Assembly: GCA_014218235.1 (NCBI GenBank)
Contig: CM024753.1
Span: 190,254,348-190,318,347 of the forward strand
Source: Colocasia esculenta
Taxonomy: Eukaryota > Streptophyta > Magnoliopsida > Alismatales > Araceae
Reading direction: 5' to 3'
DNA: 64,000 bases
Below, piece by piece: positions 21,260 through 34,000 of the stretch. The notes under the pieces are model-generated. The model made no database searches. It was given only the letters and a program-made list of their open reading frames with translations, and was not told the origin of the DNA. Position 1 is the first letter of the stretch, and each line of letters begins with the position of its first letter. The position numbers were made by a program, and so were the translations under genes.

Positions 21260-24200
21260 TCAAAAATTCACATGTATATATTCTTCACTTTGAAGCTGTA
21301 CATGGATATCTACATCATTTAACATCACAGGCACATCAACAAGGTCTTCTTGATAGGGCTCTTCATCATCATCACTTGCACCGCTAGACATATTATAATA
21401 ACTTCTAGGAGGTGACTTAATAGCTATCACTCACCCTGTAACATCATTGTCATCTACATAGAAGACTTGCTCAACTTGACTTGCAAGTGCAAATGGTTCA
21501 TTAGTCCCTAATTTGCGATGTGTATTTAAAGATACAATCTATGTTCATCAACTTTGAAACCTCGGTCCTTATTATACACATCCCACCATTCACATTCAAA
21601 TAAGACAATTTGTTTGTTTCTCTCAAAAGATATTTCAATAATATCAATTATTTTTCCATAATAACCATCGCATCCACATTGAAGCTCAGCATTGACAATA
21701 ACACCGCAAAGTTGTGTGGATTTGGTAGAGTCAGTTAAGCTTGTGCGGAATCTGAAGCCATTTGTAATATACCCAGAAAAGGATGTTGCCAATCTTGATG
21801 GATTGAGTGATAAAATCTTGAGTTCCTTAGTGTAGCCTGGGTCATGTAAATTCTTCAATTCTTGGACACGTGATGGAAACCACATGAGGAAATTATCATT
21901 TATATTCCTTCCACTTGCAAGTGCATCTTCATGTTCCCGTCGAAAATGTACAATATCGTCAACTTGATTTAACACATATGTATGTGCTAAATCTCTTTCG
22001 ACTTCTGACAATGTTCTGGGTACTCGTCTGCACTTTATTAGATGACCAACTGTTGTAAACATAGACACTTCTCCATTAAGAGTGCCAAATGGACCACCAT
22101 CATAATTTCTATCTTTGGTATTGTGATCATCCATTTCTCGCATGTACATCAAAATAAATAAACTGCATTCTTCCACAAGATATCCTTGTACAATTGAACC
22201 TTCCACTCAAGCTTTATTACCCACATAACCTTTCAATTTCTTCAAATATCTTTCAATTGGATACATCCATCGATATTGAACTGGACCACACATCCTTGCT
22301 TCGTATTCCAAGTGCACTGTTGGATGTATCATAACATCAAAGAACGACGGTGGAAAATTCTACTACAGCTTGCATAAGATAATTACAATATCGGCCTCCC
22401 ATCTCAACAAACTTGCTTCGTCCAACACTTTTGAACAAATAGCTTTAAAATATTGACTAAGCTGAATAATTGGATTTGCCACTTCTTTAGGAATGATACC
22501 ACGAAGTACTAAAGGAAGCAACACTTGCATGTACACATGACAATCATGACTTTTCAGTCCTGCGATTGTTTTGCTACCCATATCAACACATCTCGAGAGG
22601 TTTGAAGAATAGCCATCTGGAACTTTTATATTCTTGATGAGGTTGCATATACAAGACTTTTGTGCATTGTTCAACTTATAAATAGCATCTGGAAAGCGCA
22701 CTGAATTCTCGTAAGGATGTAGTTCTGGACGAATTTTCAACACTTGTAAATCTTTTCTTGAGTTGAGGTTGTCTTTATCTGTCCCCAACAAATTGAATAT
22801 GTCAAGAATATTGTCACAAATATTTTTTTCAATATGCATGACATCTAAATGATGACGAATGATCAGAGAATGCCAATATGGCAGAAATCTGAAGAAAATG
22901 CTCTTCTTCTTCTAGTTTTTGTTTTTTTCTAATTTTTTTCTTAAGTTCTCCAACTCTATTTTGAAAGGCTTGCCAAACCTTACTAGGTCCATCTCTTGTT
23001 GTTGTCTCCACAATTCATAACATGTCTTCATTATTAACTTTCCTTTATCACAACGTCGACCATCAAATTTATCTTTGCACTGATGCTTTCTCCAGTGGTG
23101 TGTTATTGGAAGAAAACGACGATGCCCTAAATAACTTTGTTTTTTGCTGTGAGGAATACAGAGAGAATAAGTTTGATCATTGCAAATTGGACATGTGAGC
23201 TTCCCTTTAATACTCCATCCAAACAAGTTTGCATAACCTGGAAAATCATTTATGGTCCACAGCAAGGTGGGTCGCAAAGTAAAGTTATGCTTCTTTGCAG
23301 CATCTTATGTCTCGATCCCATTATCCCACAAGTCCTTTAACTCTTCTACTAATGGTTGTAAGTAGACATCAATGTCATTTTCTGGAGCTTTCGGACTGGG
23401 AATCAATAATGACATCATCATGTAAGCTGACTTCATACACATCCACGGTGGCAAATTATAAGTCATTAGTACAACTGGCCATACACTATACTTTGAAGAC
23501 ATGTTCCCAAAAAGATTACACCCATCACTGGATAAGCCAAGATGAACATTACGGCTTTCAGATGCAAAATCTGGGTACAGCTGATTAAAGTGCTTCCATG
23601 CCGGAGAATCTGCAGGATGACGCATCTCACCCTCAGATTGGTAAGGACGACTTCCATTATGCCATGTCATCCATTGAGCTATCTTTGATGAGATAATTAG
23701 ACGTTGCAATCTATCCTTTAAAGGAAAATAGTGCAACACCTTTCTTGCCACCTTCTTACTACTTTTTGAAGTATTATCTTTATATCTTGAAGTACCACAC
23801 TCTGGACATTGAAATTAATCTTCATTTTCTTTCCAAAATAACACACAATCATTTTTACATGCATCAATCTTTTCATAACTAAGTCCCAATTCTTTGACAA
23901 TCTTCTTTGCTTCATACCAATTTTCAGGTACAAATGCATCACTAGACAAAACTTGTTTAAACAACACAAGTATCATATTCATACATTTAGCTGTAAGACC
24001 ATTCAAAGATTTCATGTGTATCAACTTTAAAATGAACTTCAACCTAGACATATCTTTGCACCCAGCATACAAAGGAGTTTCTGCGTCTTCTAATAACTTA
24101 TAAATTTTTTGTGCTTTTGGATTCGGTTCTTCCTCATTTTCTCCAAGAGGCACAATATCCCTTTGAAAATCATGTAGCATGTCCAAGACTTCATTGAATT

Positions 24201-24519
24201 CTAACTCATTTTCTAATTCGACAAGTTGTGTCTCTTGTGTCGGGGTATCATCGTGTACTTGCTCACCGTGTGAGAGCCAAGTCTGATAATTTAACCATAT
24301 TCCGTCACATATTAGGTGCCCGTGCACACGGTCCCTTCTAAATATGAAGTCATTGCAACATCTTCGACACGGACATTGAATCAACTCTTTGTCTTCTCCA
24401 TGTCTAAATCCTATTCTATCATCATGATATGTAAACTCTAAAAATTCTTCAACTCCATTGACATACATAGGGTCTAGCCTATTAGGAATATCCATCCAAC
24501 TCTTATCCAATTCAGCCAT
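21260..24519 (-). pseudogene. TNP2-type CACTA transposase, nonsense-riddled
   Basis: The start MAELDKSWMDI is at 24519. In order it shows the transposase-associated domain (PF13963: WMDIPNRLDPMYVNGV, CPCRRCCN), the Transposase_21 core (PF02992: LMTYNLPPWMCMK, DIDVYLQPLVEEL, LLWTINDFPGY, GHRRFLP), then DUF4218 (LDVMHIEKNICDN, KSHDCHVYMQVLLP, YRWMYPIERYLKKLKGYV) and DUF4216 (FFECEWWD-like region). About 2.98 kb keeps one frame despite stops at 23815, 23305, 22912, 22363 (double TAG) and 22207. One frameshift near 21540 precedes the last domain, where a further TGA (TGG-derived) lies near 21437. Trp-to-TAG, Trp-to-TGA and Arg-to-TGA changes are among them. It would cut and join CACTA termini in the nucleus; this copy cannot make a full protein. 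Confidence 0.9.
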
Positions 24520-24969
24520 TCTGTGACATAAACATATTTTGCACACAAAGCAAATTGTCAAGTAAGAAATAGACATCATTTCCGTATAATCATACACAAT
24601 CACAATACATAACATTTAACATACATGTACACACATACATGTCACTGAAAAATCCAGCAATGATTTGATTATTAATATATATAACGATTTGTGTATGCAT
24701 CTGTTTACTTATGAATGCACAACGATTCACTCATTTGTACAACGATTTCATAAGTCATGCATATAACGATTTCGTGGAACATAACGATTTGATTTTCAAG
24801 CTAATTTTTGAATACGTTGAAAAGTCAAAGTCTTCACGCATATCTTTCTGACAGCTGTGCATTTATTAAGACTAAACGTATCACTGCATTCATGCAGATG
24901 ATATCTTCCATTATCGTGCTTCCTCTGTAAACATATTTTTAGAAGAACAGAATGGAACTTCTAATTCTG

Positions 24970-24977
24970 TATAAAAT
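24970..24977 (+). promoter_or_regulatory. TATA box, SIRE-2 5' LTR
   Basis: TATAAAAT in TTCTGTATAAAATCAATCT, conserved at 36260-36267 in the 3' LTR. Confidence 0.6.
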
Positions 24978-25494
24978 CAATCTTACGTTGACTGACAACA
25001 AGAGATAGTCTAGCTGTCTATTGTTTAGCATTTAATACGTGCAGGTCTCTGACAGTGCACCTCAATACAATGTTGGATAGTACGGAAGATAACGAACATC
25101 ATCGAAGATCATCTCTCTTATTGCGTACATGAAAGCTATGAACTGCTGAACAAGAAGCTCTACAGGACCATGCAGTCTAACGTAAACCAAAGTTTAGAGA
25201 TAACGGACGCTTCAACATTCAATTTTCAAATTGAAGATAAATAGAAGACTGAAGCTCCAGATAAACAACAACTGTGATACAGCGCTTACAACCTTCTGTG
25301 AGCTTTCCGAAGAGCGAAGCCAAGAATCCCATCCGTTCTAGCTCTTGCTCTCTGTGCTAAGTGTAGATCTGTGAGAGAACCTTTAGTTCTGAGAAGAGTT
25401 CTTTGATGTAGATCTTTTCTTCTCAGTTCTTAGCTTCAGATCAAGTTGTGCTCTATAAGCTTCATCTAGGGGCTTCATCCCTGAACACTTTCTT

Positions 25495-25660
25495 TATTGT
25501 GCCCTTCGTTGGAAGGAAGACCTGGTGGGTTCCAGGGTATTGTTCCCTTCGTTGGAAGGAAGGCCTGGTGGGTTCCAGGGTATTGTTCCCTTCGTTGGAA
25601 GGAAGACCTAGTGGGTTCTAGGGTGTTGTTCCCTTCGTGTGAAGGAAGACCAGTCGGGGT
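25495..25660. repeat. Tandem ~48-bp units in LTR leader
   Basis: Four units of the form TTCGTTGGAAGGAAGACC(T)GGTGGGTTCCAGGG; the counterpart in the 3' LTR is 36785-36950. The open frame across them is a repeat artefact. Confidence 0.8.
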
Positions 25661-25831
25661 GCTTGGTGTTGTAGTGTCCTTAAGGGGGACTGTACCCTTG
25701 TTAGTGAAATCCTAAGTTGTTGCTCAGGGACTGGACGTAGGACTCCTGTGGAGAGGAGGTCTGAACCAGGATAAATCTTCGTGCAATGTGTGTGTGTGTG
25801 TGTGTGTGTGCTTATCTTTGCATAAAATCAA

Positions 25832-27603
25832 ATGGCAGCCCAAGGTCACTCCGAAGGTCAGTCAGTCAATAGGCCACCGCTGTTCGATAGAGAAGATTAC
25901 ACCTACTGGAAAACAAGAATAGAATACTTCCTACAAGGTTTCGACTTTCAAATCTGGTCAATTGTAGAAGAAGGAGACCTTCTAGTCACCAACGAGAAGG
26001 ACAAATGGACAGAAGATGATAGAAAAAAGATTTCACTCAATTGCAAAGCTAAGAGCATATTATGTTGTGCACTTAGCAAGAAAGAATTTAATCAAGTTTC
26101 ATCCTGTAAATCAGCAATGGAGATGTGGGAGAAGCTAAGAATCACATATGAAGGTGCTGAAAAAGTAAAGGAAAACAGAATAGACATTCTGGTGACACAG
26201 TACGAGAGATTCCAGATACAGTCAGGAGAAACCATTACACAGATGTTCAGCAGATTCACAGACATCACCAACGGGTTAGCAGGATTAGGAAAAAGCTATG
26301 AGATGGGAGACATGGTAAGGAAAATCCTTAGATCTCTACCATCTTCTTAGACTCCCAAGGTAACAGCTATAGAAGAAGCCAATGACTTGAAAAGGACGTC
26401 ATTGGAAAAGCTCATTGGGTCCCTCATGGCCCATGAAATAAACATGGAGAGATTAGGAGAATCATCTAGTAGGAAGAAGCACACAAATGCTCTCAAAGTA
26501 GCAGAAGGTAGCTCTGAGGAACAATCTGAAGACGAAGCCAGCAGTGAAGACGAAGAAGCTATGCTATCTAGGAGGCTTCAACGAATCTCAGCCAAAAAGA
26601 AAAGATATCAGTCCGGCAAAAGATATTTCAAGAAAAATAAGGAGTTTAAGAAGATAGAAGGAAAGGACTCAAAGAAAGGTGAGCCCATATGCTATGAATG
26701 TAAGAAGCCCAGACATATCAAAGCAGAATGTCCGAAGCTCAAGAAATCTGAATTAAAAAAAAAAGACAGTTCCAAGAAGTTCAGGAGACAAAAGAAGAAA
26801 GCAATGGTAGCAGCTTGGAGCAACAGTAGCGACTCGGACAACGAGTCAAGCTCAAACAGTGAGGAAGAAGAAGAAGCTAACTTGGCCTTCATGGCCAACA
26901 CAGAAGAAAAGGTAACTTCTGACTCATCTTTTGATTCATGTAATGATTCAGATTCTGATGACTTAGAAGAAGCTTTTAATGAGTTATATAGTAAATATAA
27001 AGAAGTATCTAAACTACTAAAAGCCAACAAGAAAAACATTGCATGTCTAAAGAATACTAATTCAGATTTAAAATCAGAAAATGAACAACTAGAGAAGCAG
27101 GTTAATGAACTTAAGAGAAGAAATGAGTTGCTATGCAAAGATCTAAAAGATAAAAATAAACAAATAATCAAACTAGAGAAATAAGAAAGTTCAGACGAAT
27201 TAAAAAGGGAAATTAAAATATTAACAGAAGAAAATGAAAGACTATCAAGTATGCTAGAAAAATTTACTAATGGCAAAACTGGATTAATACTAAAAGGTGC
27301 TAGACGATCAGGTAGAAAGAAGCATGGATTAGGTTATACTCCACCCGATAATGAGGAAGAAATAACATACCCTAAAACATATCCAACTCCAAAATTTATA
27401 CCTGAACAAGATGTAGCATACAAAGCAAACCTTAAGTACATTAAAATTGAAAAAGTAACAAACATGTCTTGCTGTACTCATTGTAATAAATTAGGACACA
27501 TTAAAGTATCATGTCCAACCAAACCCAAAATATGGATAATCAAAAGGAAAATTGATGATACTAACCAGCAAGGACCCAAAAAAACTTGGGTACTTAAAGC
27601 TTA
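25832..27603 (+). pseudogene. gag: SIRE-2 gag with in-frame stops
   Basis: Starts MAAQGHSEGQSVNRPPLFD at 25832. It has a DUF4219/UBN2 capsid region (YTYWKTRIEYFL, MEMWEKLRITYEG, DMVRKILRSLPSS), a Lys-rich linker, a CCHC knuckle CYECKKPRHIKAEC (about 26690-26731), an acidic Ser/Glu region and a coiled coil (about 26980-27280). A second Cys-His motif follows (CTHCNKLGHIKVSC, about 27473-27514). The frame is continuous across TAG at 26348-26350 (Trp position in LPSSW) and TAA at 27182-27184. The phrase GPKKTWV near 27572 marks the gag-pol junction, just before a stop at 27601. Two zinc-knuckle-like motifs far apart are notable. Confidence 0.85.
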
Positions 27604-29099
27604 GTGTCTCTATTTCAGGGAAGCCTTCGAGCATCAAAATGGTACCTGGACAGTGGGTGCTCAAGGCATATGTCTGGAAATAAAAAGCTGTTCTCTCACC
27701 TCGAAGCTGAAGAAGGCATAGTCACATATAGAGACAATGGAAAGGGAACTGTAATCGGCAGTGGATCAGTGAGCAGCAAAGGCAAAACAGTTATTGAAGA
27801 TGTACTATGTGTTAGAGGACTGAAGCACAACCTCATCAGCATTAGCCAGCTATGCGACAAAGGACATCAAATCAAATTCCAAGAGTCAAAGTGCAGCATT
27901 ATGAAAGATGGAGAGGTTATCTTTGAAGCCAACAGAGAAAAGAACCTGTACGTACTCTACCTTGAAGATTTAAAAGGTCAGGATATCTATTTAGCAGAAA
28001 ACAAAGAGCAGTCAACTGAGCTGTGGCACAGAAGATTAGGACACTATAGTTTGGATGGCATGAGAAAGCTGATCAAGAGAAGCTTGGTGGAAGGTCTACC
28101 AAAAGTCAGCACAAAAGTAAATGGTGTATGCAGACCATGTGCAAAAGGAAAGCATACCAAGAGTTCCTTCAAGTCCCTTAGAACTCCTTCACATGGACTT
28201 ATTTGGGCCAATGAGGACCACAAGTCTTGGAGGAAAGAATTTTGGATTTGTTATAGTAGATGACTATTCCAGATTCACATGGGTTTCATTCTTGGAGCAC
28301 AAAGATGATACGTTTGATAGTTTTGTGAGCATCAGCAAGAAAATATAAAAGGATAAGAAGTACTGCATCGTTGGAATCCGGTCAGATCATGGAGGAGAGT
28401 TCTAAAATGAAAAGTTTGCGAAATTTTGTGATGATCAAGGGATTGAGCACAATTTCTCAGCACCAAGGACACCACAGCAAAATGGAGTTCCTGAAAGAAA
28501 GAACAGAACTCTCTTGGATATGGCAAGGACGATGTTGTTAGAATATGATCTGCTAAGATATTTTTAGGCTGAAGCAGTTAACACAGCAAGTTACATTATT
28601 AACAGAGTAATGATCAGGCACATACTGAAGAAAACAACATATGAGTTGTACAAGGGAAAGAAGCTAAAAATCAGTCACTTCAGGACATTCGGATGTCTAT
28701 GTTTTATCCACAACAACGGCAAAAGAGATGTTGGTAAGCTAGATGCCAAATCAGATGAAGGTATCTTCATGGGGTATGCTTCTAAACCTAAAGGTTATAG
28801 AGTATTTAATAAACGTACTTTATTAATTGAATAATCAGTACACATTATCTTTGATGAAACTAACCATTCCTTGAAAAAGGAAGTCGATAGTGACATTAAT
28901 GATACAGATGAGTTGTCCAAAACATTAAAGAACACATCAATTGAGGACAAGGAAGATCCACCTCTGGAAGACCTGTAATAAAGGGACATCTCTCATGAAA
29001 ATCTTTCAAAGGAATGGAGATACAAGAAAGATCACCCACCTGAAAACATTATTAGTGATCCATCTGTAGGGGTAAAAACAAGAGGTAATGTAATCCCCT
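27604..29099 (+). pseudogene. SIRE-2 protease and integrase
   Basis: The protease motif WYLDSGCSRHMSG lies near 27640, followed by LISISQLCDKGHQ. The GAG-pre-integrase motif LWHRRLGHYS...CRPCAKGKH lies near 28020-28160. A frameshift near 28175 moves to the frame of LELLHMDLFGPMR and FVIVDDYSRFTWVSFL. Then follow the SDHGGEF and NFSAPRTPQQNGVPERKNRT motifs (about 28385-28510), which hold the second Asp and Glu of the DDE triad. In-frame stops at 28346 (Gln in KKIQ), 28402 (Gln in EFQN), 28565 (Trp in FWAEA) and 28832 interrupt it. The last ~250 bases are the variable integrase tail. Catalytic residues are present but the reading frame is broken. Confidence 0.85.
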
Positions 29100-30653
29100 T
29101 GTGATTATCTAGCTTTTGTTTCTCAAATAGAGCCTAGGACAGTCAGTGAAGCTCTTACTGATGAATCTTGGATTTTAGCCATGCAAGATGAGCTGAATCA
29201 GTTCAATAGAAACCATGTATGGTCACTTGTTCCTAGACCATCAAATCATCCAGTGATCGGCACCAAATGGGTGTTCAGAAATAAATTGGATGAAGCTGGT
29301 GTGATCTTAAGAAACAAGGCCAGATAGGTAGCTCAAGGCTATTCCCAAGAGGAAGGCATAGATTTCGATGAAACCTATGCACCTGTAGCTAGACTTGAGG
29401 CTATTAGAATTCTATTTGCATATGCATCTGCATTAGATTTGAAATTATTTCAAATAGATGTGAAGTCTGCTTTTCTAAATGGTTTTATTAAGGAGGAAGT
29501 TTATGTAGAACAACCTCCAGGTTTTGATGATATTGATTTTTCCAATCATGTTTTTAAGTTGCACAAAGCTTTATATAGTTTAAAACAAGCACCTAGGGCC
29601 TAGTATGAAAGGCTTAGCTCATTCCTATTAGACCATGGTTTCACCAGAGGTCAAGTAGATAGTACATTATTTGTCAAATCTAAAGTCAAACATATTCTGC
29701 TTGTTCAAATATATGTTGATGATATAATATTTGGTTCTACTGATGAATCTCTTTGCAAGTATTTTGAGAAGCTTATGCAGGGAGAATTTGAAATGAGCAT
29801 GATGGGGGAGCTTGACAACTTCCTTGGACTGCAAATCAAATAAGGAAAGGAAGGCATCCACATCTGTCAAGCTAAGTACATCAAAGAACTCTTAAAGAAG
29901 TTTGGATTCGATAATGCCAAGCCACTGTCAACACCTATGAGCACATCAACAAGGATGGACAGTGACAAGGATGGTAAGAAGATAGATCAAAAGATCTACA
30001 GAGGTATGATAGGATCATTACTTTACTTAACCGCCAGTAGACCTGATATATTATTTAGTGTATGCATGTGTGCTAGGTATCAAGCAGACCCTAAGGAATC
30101 TCACCTAATTAGTGTTAAGAGAATTTTCAGATATTCAGCCAAGACTCATGACTTAGGTCTATGGTATCCAAAATCATGTCAAATTAATTTGGTAGGATAC
30201 TCTGATGCTGACTACGCTGGATGCAAAATCGATAGAAAAAGCACCAGTAGCTGTTGTCAATTTCTTGCAGGATGTCTGATATCATGGTCCTCAAAGAAGC
30301 AAAATTCAGTAGAACTGTCTACAGCTGAAGCTGAGTACGTGGCTGCTGGAAGCTGTTGTACACAACTTCTATGGATCAAACAGCAACTTGAGGATTATGG
30401 GCTACATATCCAGGCAATCCCCTTATTATGCGACAACACCAGTGCCATGAATCTCACCAAGAATCCAGTACAACATTCAAGGTCAAAACACATTGAGGTT
30501 AGATATCATTTTATTCGTGATCATGTAGCTAATCGCAACATAGATATTTCATTTATTGATACAAATAATCAGTTAGCAGATATCTTCACAAAGGCCCTAC
30601 CTGAAGAGAGATTTACATCTCTTAGAAGGGAATTAGGCATGTGCAAATTGTGA
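29100..30653 (+). pseudogene. SIRE-2 reverse transcriptase and RNase H
   Basis: One frame from 29100 to the stop at 30651-30653. RT motifs are WILAMQDELNQF, VIGTKWVFRNK, FDETYAPVARLEAIR, FQIDVKSAFLNG (first Asp), LYSLKQAPRA and YVDDIIFGST (Asp pair, about 29713-29742). RNase H motifs are GYSDADYAG, SSKKQNSVELSTAEAEY, CDNTSAM and KHIEVRYHFIRD. TAG at about 29325, TAG at about 29601 (Trp in APRAWYERL) and TAA at about 29841 break it. All catalytic Asp/Glu residues that I can see remain. RNase H stays open for its last 239 codons. Confidence 0.9.
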
Positions 30654-31061
30654 AAGATTTATCTGTATAAAACTGAAATATAAATTATCAGAGTGTTAAT
30701 TATTTTTCCTCCCTGAATTTAAGCAGATTTCCACAAAATTTCTTTTTAAGTCATTTTTGGTGATTCACTATTTTATCAGTTTTATTCCTATCGAACTGGT
30801 CCTTTTTGTCGTTTTCTGCCATCAAAGCGCCTCCGGTTTCGAAAAAGTCATTATTCCTTTGATATACCCGAAATCCATGTGGTAACAATTCACATCCCCT
30901 CTTCCTCTCCTTCCTCCTGCCTGAGGCGATAACCTAACGACTCTGGCATCGACTCTCCAAAAAAGTTTCAAGCCTCTATCTCCTTTCCGCAAAAAAATCT
31001 CTTGAGGGTTTCTGTTCCTTTCATCATCTCAACCCTCCAGAAACTTTCCTCGTTCAAATCC
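30654..31061 (+). other. Spacer between pol and third ORF
   Basis: About 400 bases, AT-rich then C/T-rich before the third ORF start (CTCTTCCTCTCCTTCCTCC near 30899-30917). The C/T-rich leader resembles a promoter-proximal 5' untranslated region or a 3' splice site, either of which could serve expression of the third ORF. Confidence 0.5.
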
Positions 31062-34000
31062 ATGGCTGCTTCTAGTATTTCCGGCGGTATCAGGGGCTAC
31101 AGGGCCGAGTTTCTCACAGAAGAGCAGCAAGAAAGATTCACGTCGGTGAAGATCAAGGTTTGTGGAAACAAAGCAGTGGACGTTACAGATTTACAGAAAA
31201 ATGGAAAGGGCAGTGTGATTGCAACAATGGAAAGGATGAAATGGTCCAAGATTGCTACTCTATCAGAGGTAAGCTACCCTAATCTTGTGATGGCCTTTTA
31301 CGTATGCTTGAAGACTGAAGAAGATGGGTCTTTGACATCATCTGCCAAATGTACTTAGATTAAGATCACTCATGGACTCTTGGAGTCTTTATTTGGAGTC
31401 TACTCATCCGGTCACAGTGGGGTACACACTGTGGACCCCCAGGCAAAGGGGTTAGGGATTCTTGGTCCTGAGTTCAAGCTTAAGGAAGGGAAGTTGGATA
31501 TCAACCAAATGAATGCCTTCAACCGCTTACTGCACTTCATTATCTGTCAAATATTGGTCCCTAGGAGTGCCACGTTCTCAACTTGTACCAGGGAAAATTC
31601 AGACATGATGTACTGGACCATCCAAAATCAAGAAATAAATATGGCAGAAGTTATTTTGGAAAGGATGAAGTTCGCATCTGCTCAGCTTTGGGACAAGAAA
31701 AACAAGTTGAATATGTCCCTACCCTATGCTCATCTACTCACCAAAGTTTTTCAACATTTTGGCATTAATTTGTCTAGTGAAGTGTTAGAAAAAATGGGAC
31801 AAGCTATCCGCAGCAAAAATCTGAAGAAAAGCGGATTCTCTTTGGTTAATGGTATTTGGACCAAAACCTCAGTGGCTGAGGGTGAGTACATCATTGGCGA
31901 AGCCCAAGAAGTCCAGGAAGAGGCAGTAGAAGCATCTGTAGAAGCATCAGTCCCACTAATTCAAGAGGAATCAGCGGCAGCACCATCAGCAGCAGCACCA
32001 CCAGCAGCAGCTCTAGCAGAAGAAGCAGTGAGTCAAGCAGCAACAGATCAACCAGCAGTAGCAGAGGCCAGAGTAGAAGAATCCATGGCTATTGGCAGTC
32101 TAATTGAAGAAATTCCTCCAGAGAATATTTTGGCAGTTGTGGGAACCTCAGAAGATCTAAACCCCACCACTATTGTGGCATCCATTCTTAGAGATGTGCT
32201 GGAATCCATCTCTAGCACTCAGGGGGAGCCTGAGCAATCAAATAAACCAGCAGCACAAGAAGCTGTGGCATCAGGCCACATTGATGAGATAGTTATGGAG
32301 GAAGCTCCTAGTCAGGGGGAGCAAGAAGTGACTCATGATGATACAGTCATGGAAGATGCTCCCATTTAGGGGGAGCAAGGAGTTGATGAGCCAACAGCTC
32401 CTCAAGGGGAGAACACTGGAAGTGTTCCCTTAATCAATGAAGAGCATGATAGTTTTGTGGAGCCTAGTGAAAGGTCAAGTGGCAAAAGGAAAAGAATTGC
32501 ACATAAGAGGCCTAAAAAGAATCAGCTGAAGGTTCATCTGAAGCCCATTATTAAAAGACTGAATGAGCAAAGCGCAGCTCTTTCTTCTATTCAATCTGAC
32601 ATTCAGTCTACAATTATCAGTCAGTCCTCAGCAGCAAACGAGATTGGAGCCTTGTCCACTGAGGTACACAACTTGAGAGATGATTTTAGAATGTTCAAGC
32701 AATTATGAAAATGGATGAAAAGTGAGTTTGACAGTGTCAAGAAGCTGATCTCTTCGAGGGTACAATCCTCCTCTGCCCCTCTTGTTCCACCTCCAGCTGC
32801 ACCAGTTAGCAGCTCAGGGCCTTCTGAGGCTAGGCAGCAAGTCGAGTCAGTTGAGCCATCAGGGCATATTTCAGAGACATCATCAGGGCCATACGGGCCA
32901 CAGAGCATTGTAGAGGAACCCGTAGCAATGGAAGCATTTGTTGAAGCTGTGAAGGCAGGGCCATCAGGGCCACCTGAGATTGCAGTTGGGCCACCAGGGC
33001 CAGTGATTTTTGAGGATATGGAGCCAAGTGTAGAAGAACCCGCTGTAGCTCCTGAAGCCCCTGAATCCTCCTCTTTTGCAACACCAGCTCCTCCCTCACC
33101 TTCTTCATCCACCGCACCTCCTGCACCTCCCACCTTCAAACAACCTATGCCTCGCACCATATCTTCTCCAGCTCCTTTCCCATCTCAATCTACTACTTCT
33201 CCAGTCATCTCTCAAACCTTTCCATCTATTTTCAAAGATCGACCAACTTCCTCATCCACTGGAGCCTCATCCTCATCTGGACCCTCATCTATCACACCAT
33301 CCACCAATCCTCTTACAAAGTCACTCCTTCATCCTCCTACTCCACCTTCTTCCATTACTTTCATTCATGAGAATCCTCAACTTGCCAGTGTGTTTCAAAA
33401 CCAATTTGAGGATGAGTTTGAACGCACCACCCTCACCTCCATCCTGGAAGTTGCCTCTCATGGTCACAGGACTGATTCATCTAGTCATGTTCCCAAAAAG
33501 AGAAAACTCTCCACCTCCTTAGCTCTTCCCTCTGAACCAAAATTTCCTCCACTTTGGTACTCCCTCACTGTTGAAAATCGAAGGAGACAAATTTATTGTG
33601 AATATCTCCAAAAATGCATTCTTTCCACCATCTTTGGCATTCCCTTTCTCAATTTAACAGATCACCTCCACATTGTTCTTCCTTATTGCCATCTCTCAAA
33701 AACCGACCACGCAAAAATCTTCCAACTGGCTGAATGCAAGACTGAGGATAAGTGGGCCAAAGGGCACAAGACTCTCTCTGGCAAATATCTTCTTGCCAAG
33801 TCAGATAGATCTCCTCCTCAGGATCACCCACTCACCCTCTCTAAGTGGTTTGTTTACCATCATCAAGCTCTTTGGGGTTCTTTCATTCTCAAGGAAATCT
33901 GAATTGCAAGGTACTATCAGCTCTACAATGACTTTAGATATCTCAACAAGCAACCAGAGGTTCAGTTTGGCCAGTTCCATGGAACTATTACTCTTCTTAG

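Larger units (their letters stand above)
17410..24658 (-). mobile_element. CACTA (En/Spm) DNA transposon, right end truncated
   Basis: The left terminus CACTACAGGAAAA (17410-17422) is the canonical CACTA terminal inverted repeat, preceded by CTC as a possible 3 bp duplication. Subterminal repeats follow to about 18400. Inside are two minus-strand genes: TNP2-type transposase (21260-24519) and a PF03004-type second protein (18672-20672). No inverted TTTTCCTGTAGTG is found on the right; instead the sequence joins a truncated copia LTR at about 24658. The element therefore lost its transposase-side end and is immobile as it stands. Confidence 0.9.
24659..25823 (+). repeat. 5' LTR of SIRE-2, truncated at both ends
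   Basis: Aligns base by base with 35949-37097 of the 3' LTR, including TATA box, leader and the repeated 'ccttcgttggaaggaagacctggtg'-type phrases at 25500-25650. The left break adjoins the truncated CACTA element. The right break at GCAT (25820-25823) skips the rest of the LTR, the PBS and the leader and lands 8 bases before the gag ATG. A longer (TG)n run (25788-25811) accounts for much of the length difference from the 3' copy. Confidence 0.85.

Noticed and set aside
26692..27276. Minus-strand Ser/Phe/Leu-rich 194-codon frame that looks membrane-like
   Set aside because: It is antisense to the Lys/Glu-rich coiled coil of SIRE-2 gag.
32621..33160. Minus-strand Gly/Ala/Ser-rich open frame
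   Set aside because: It is the shadow of the Pro/Ser/Thr-rich part of the SIRE-2 third ORF on the plus strand.
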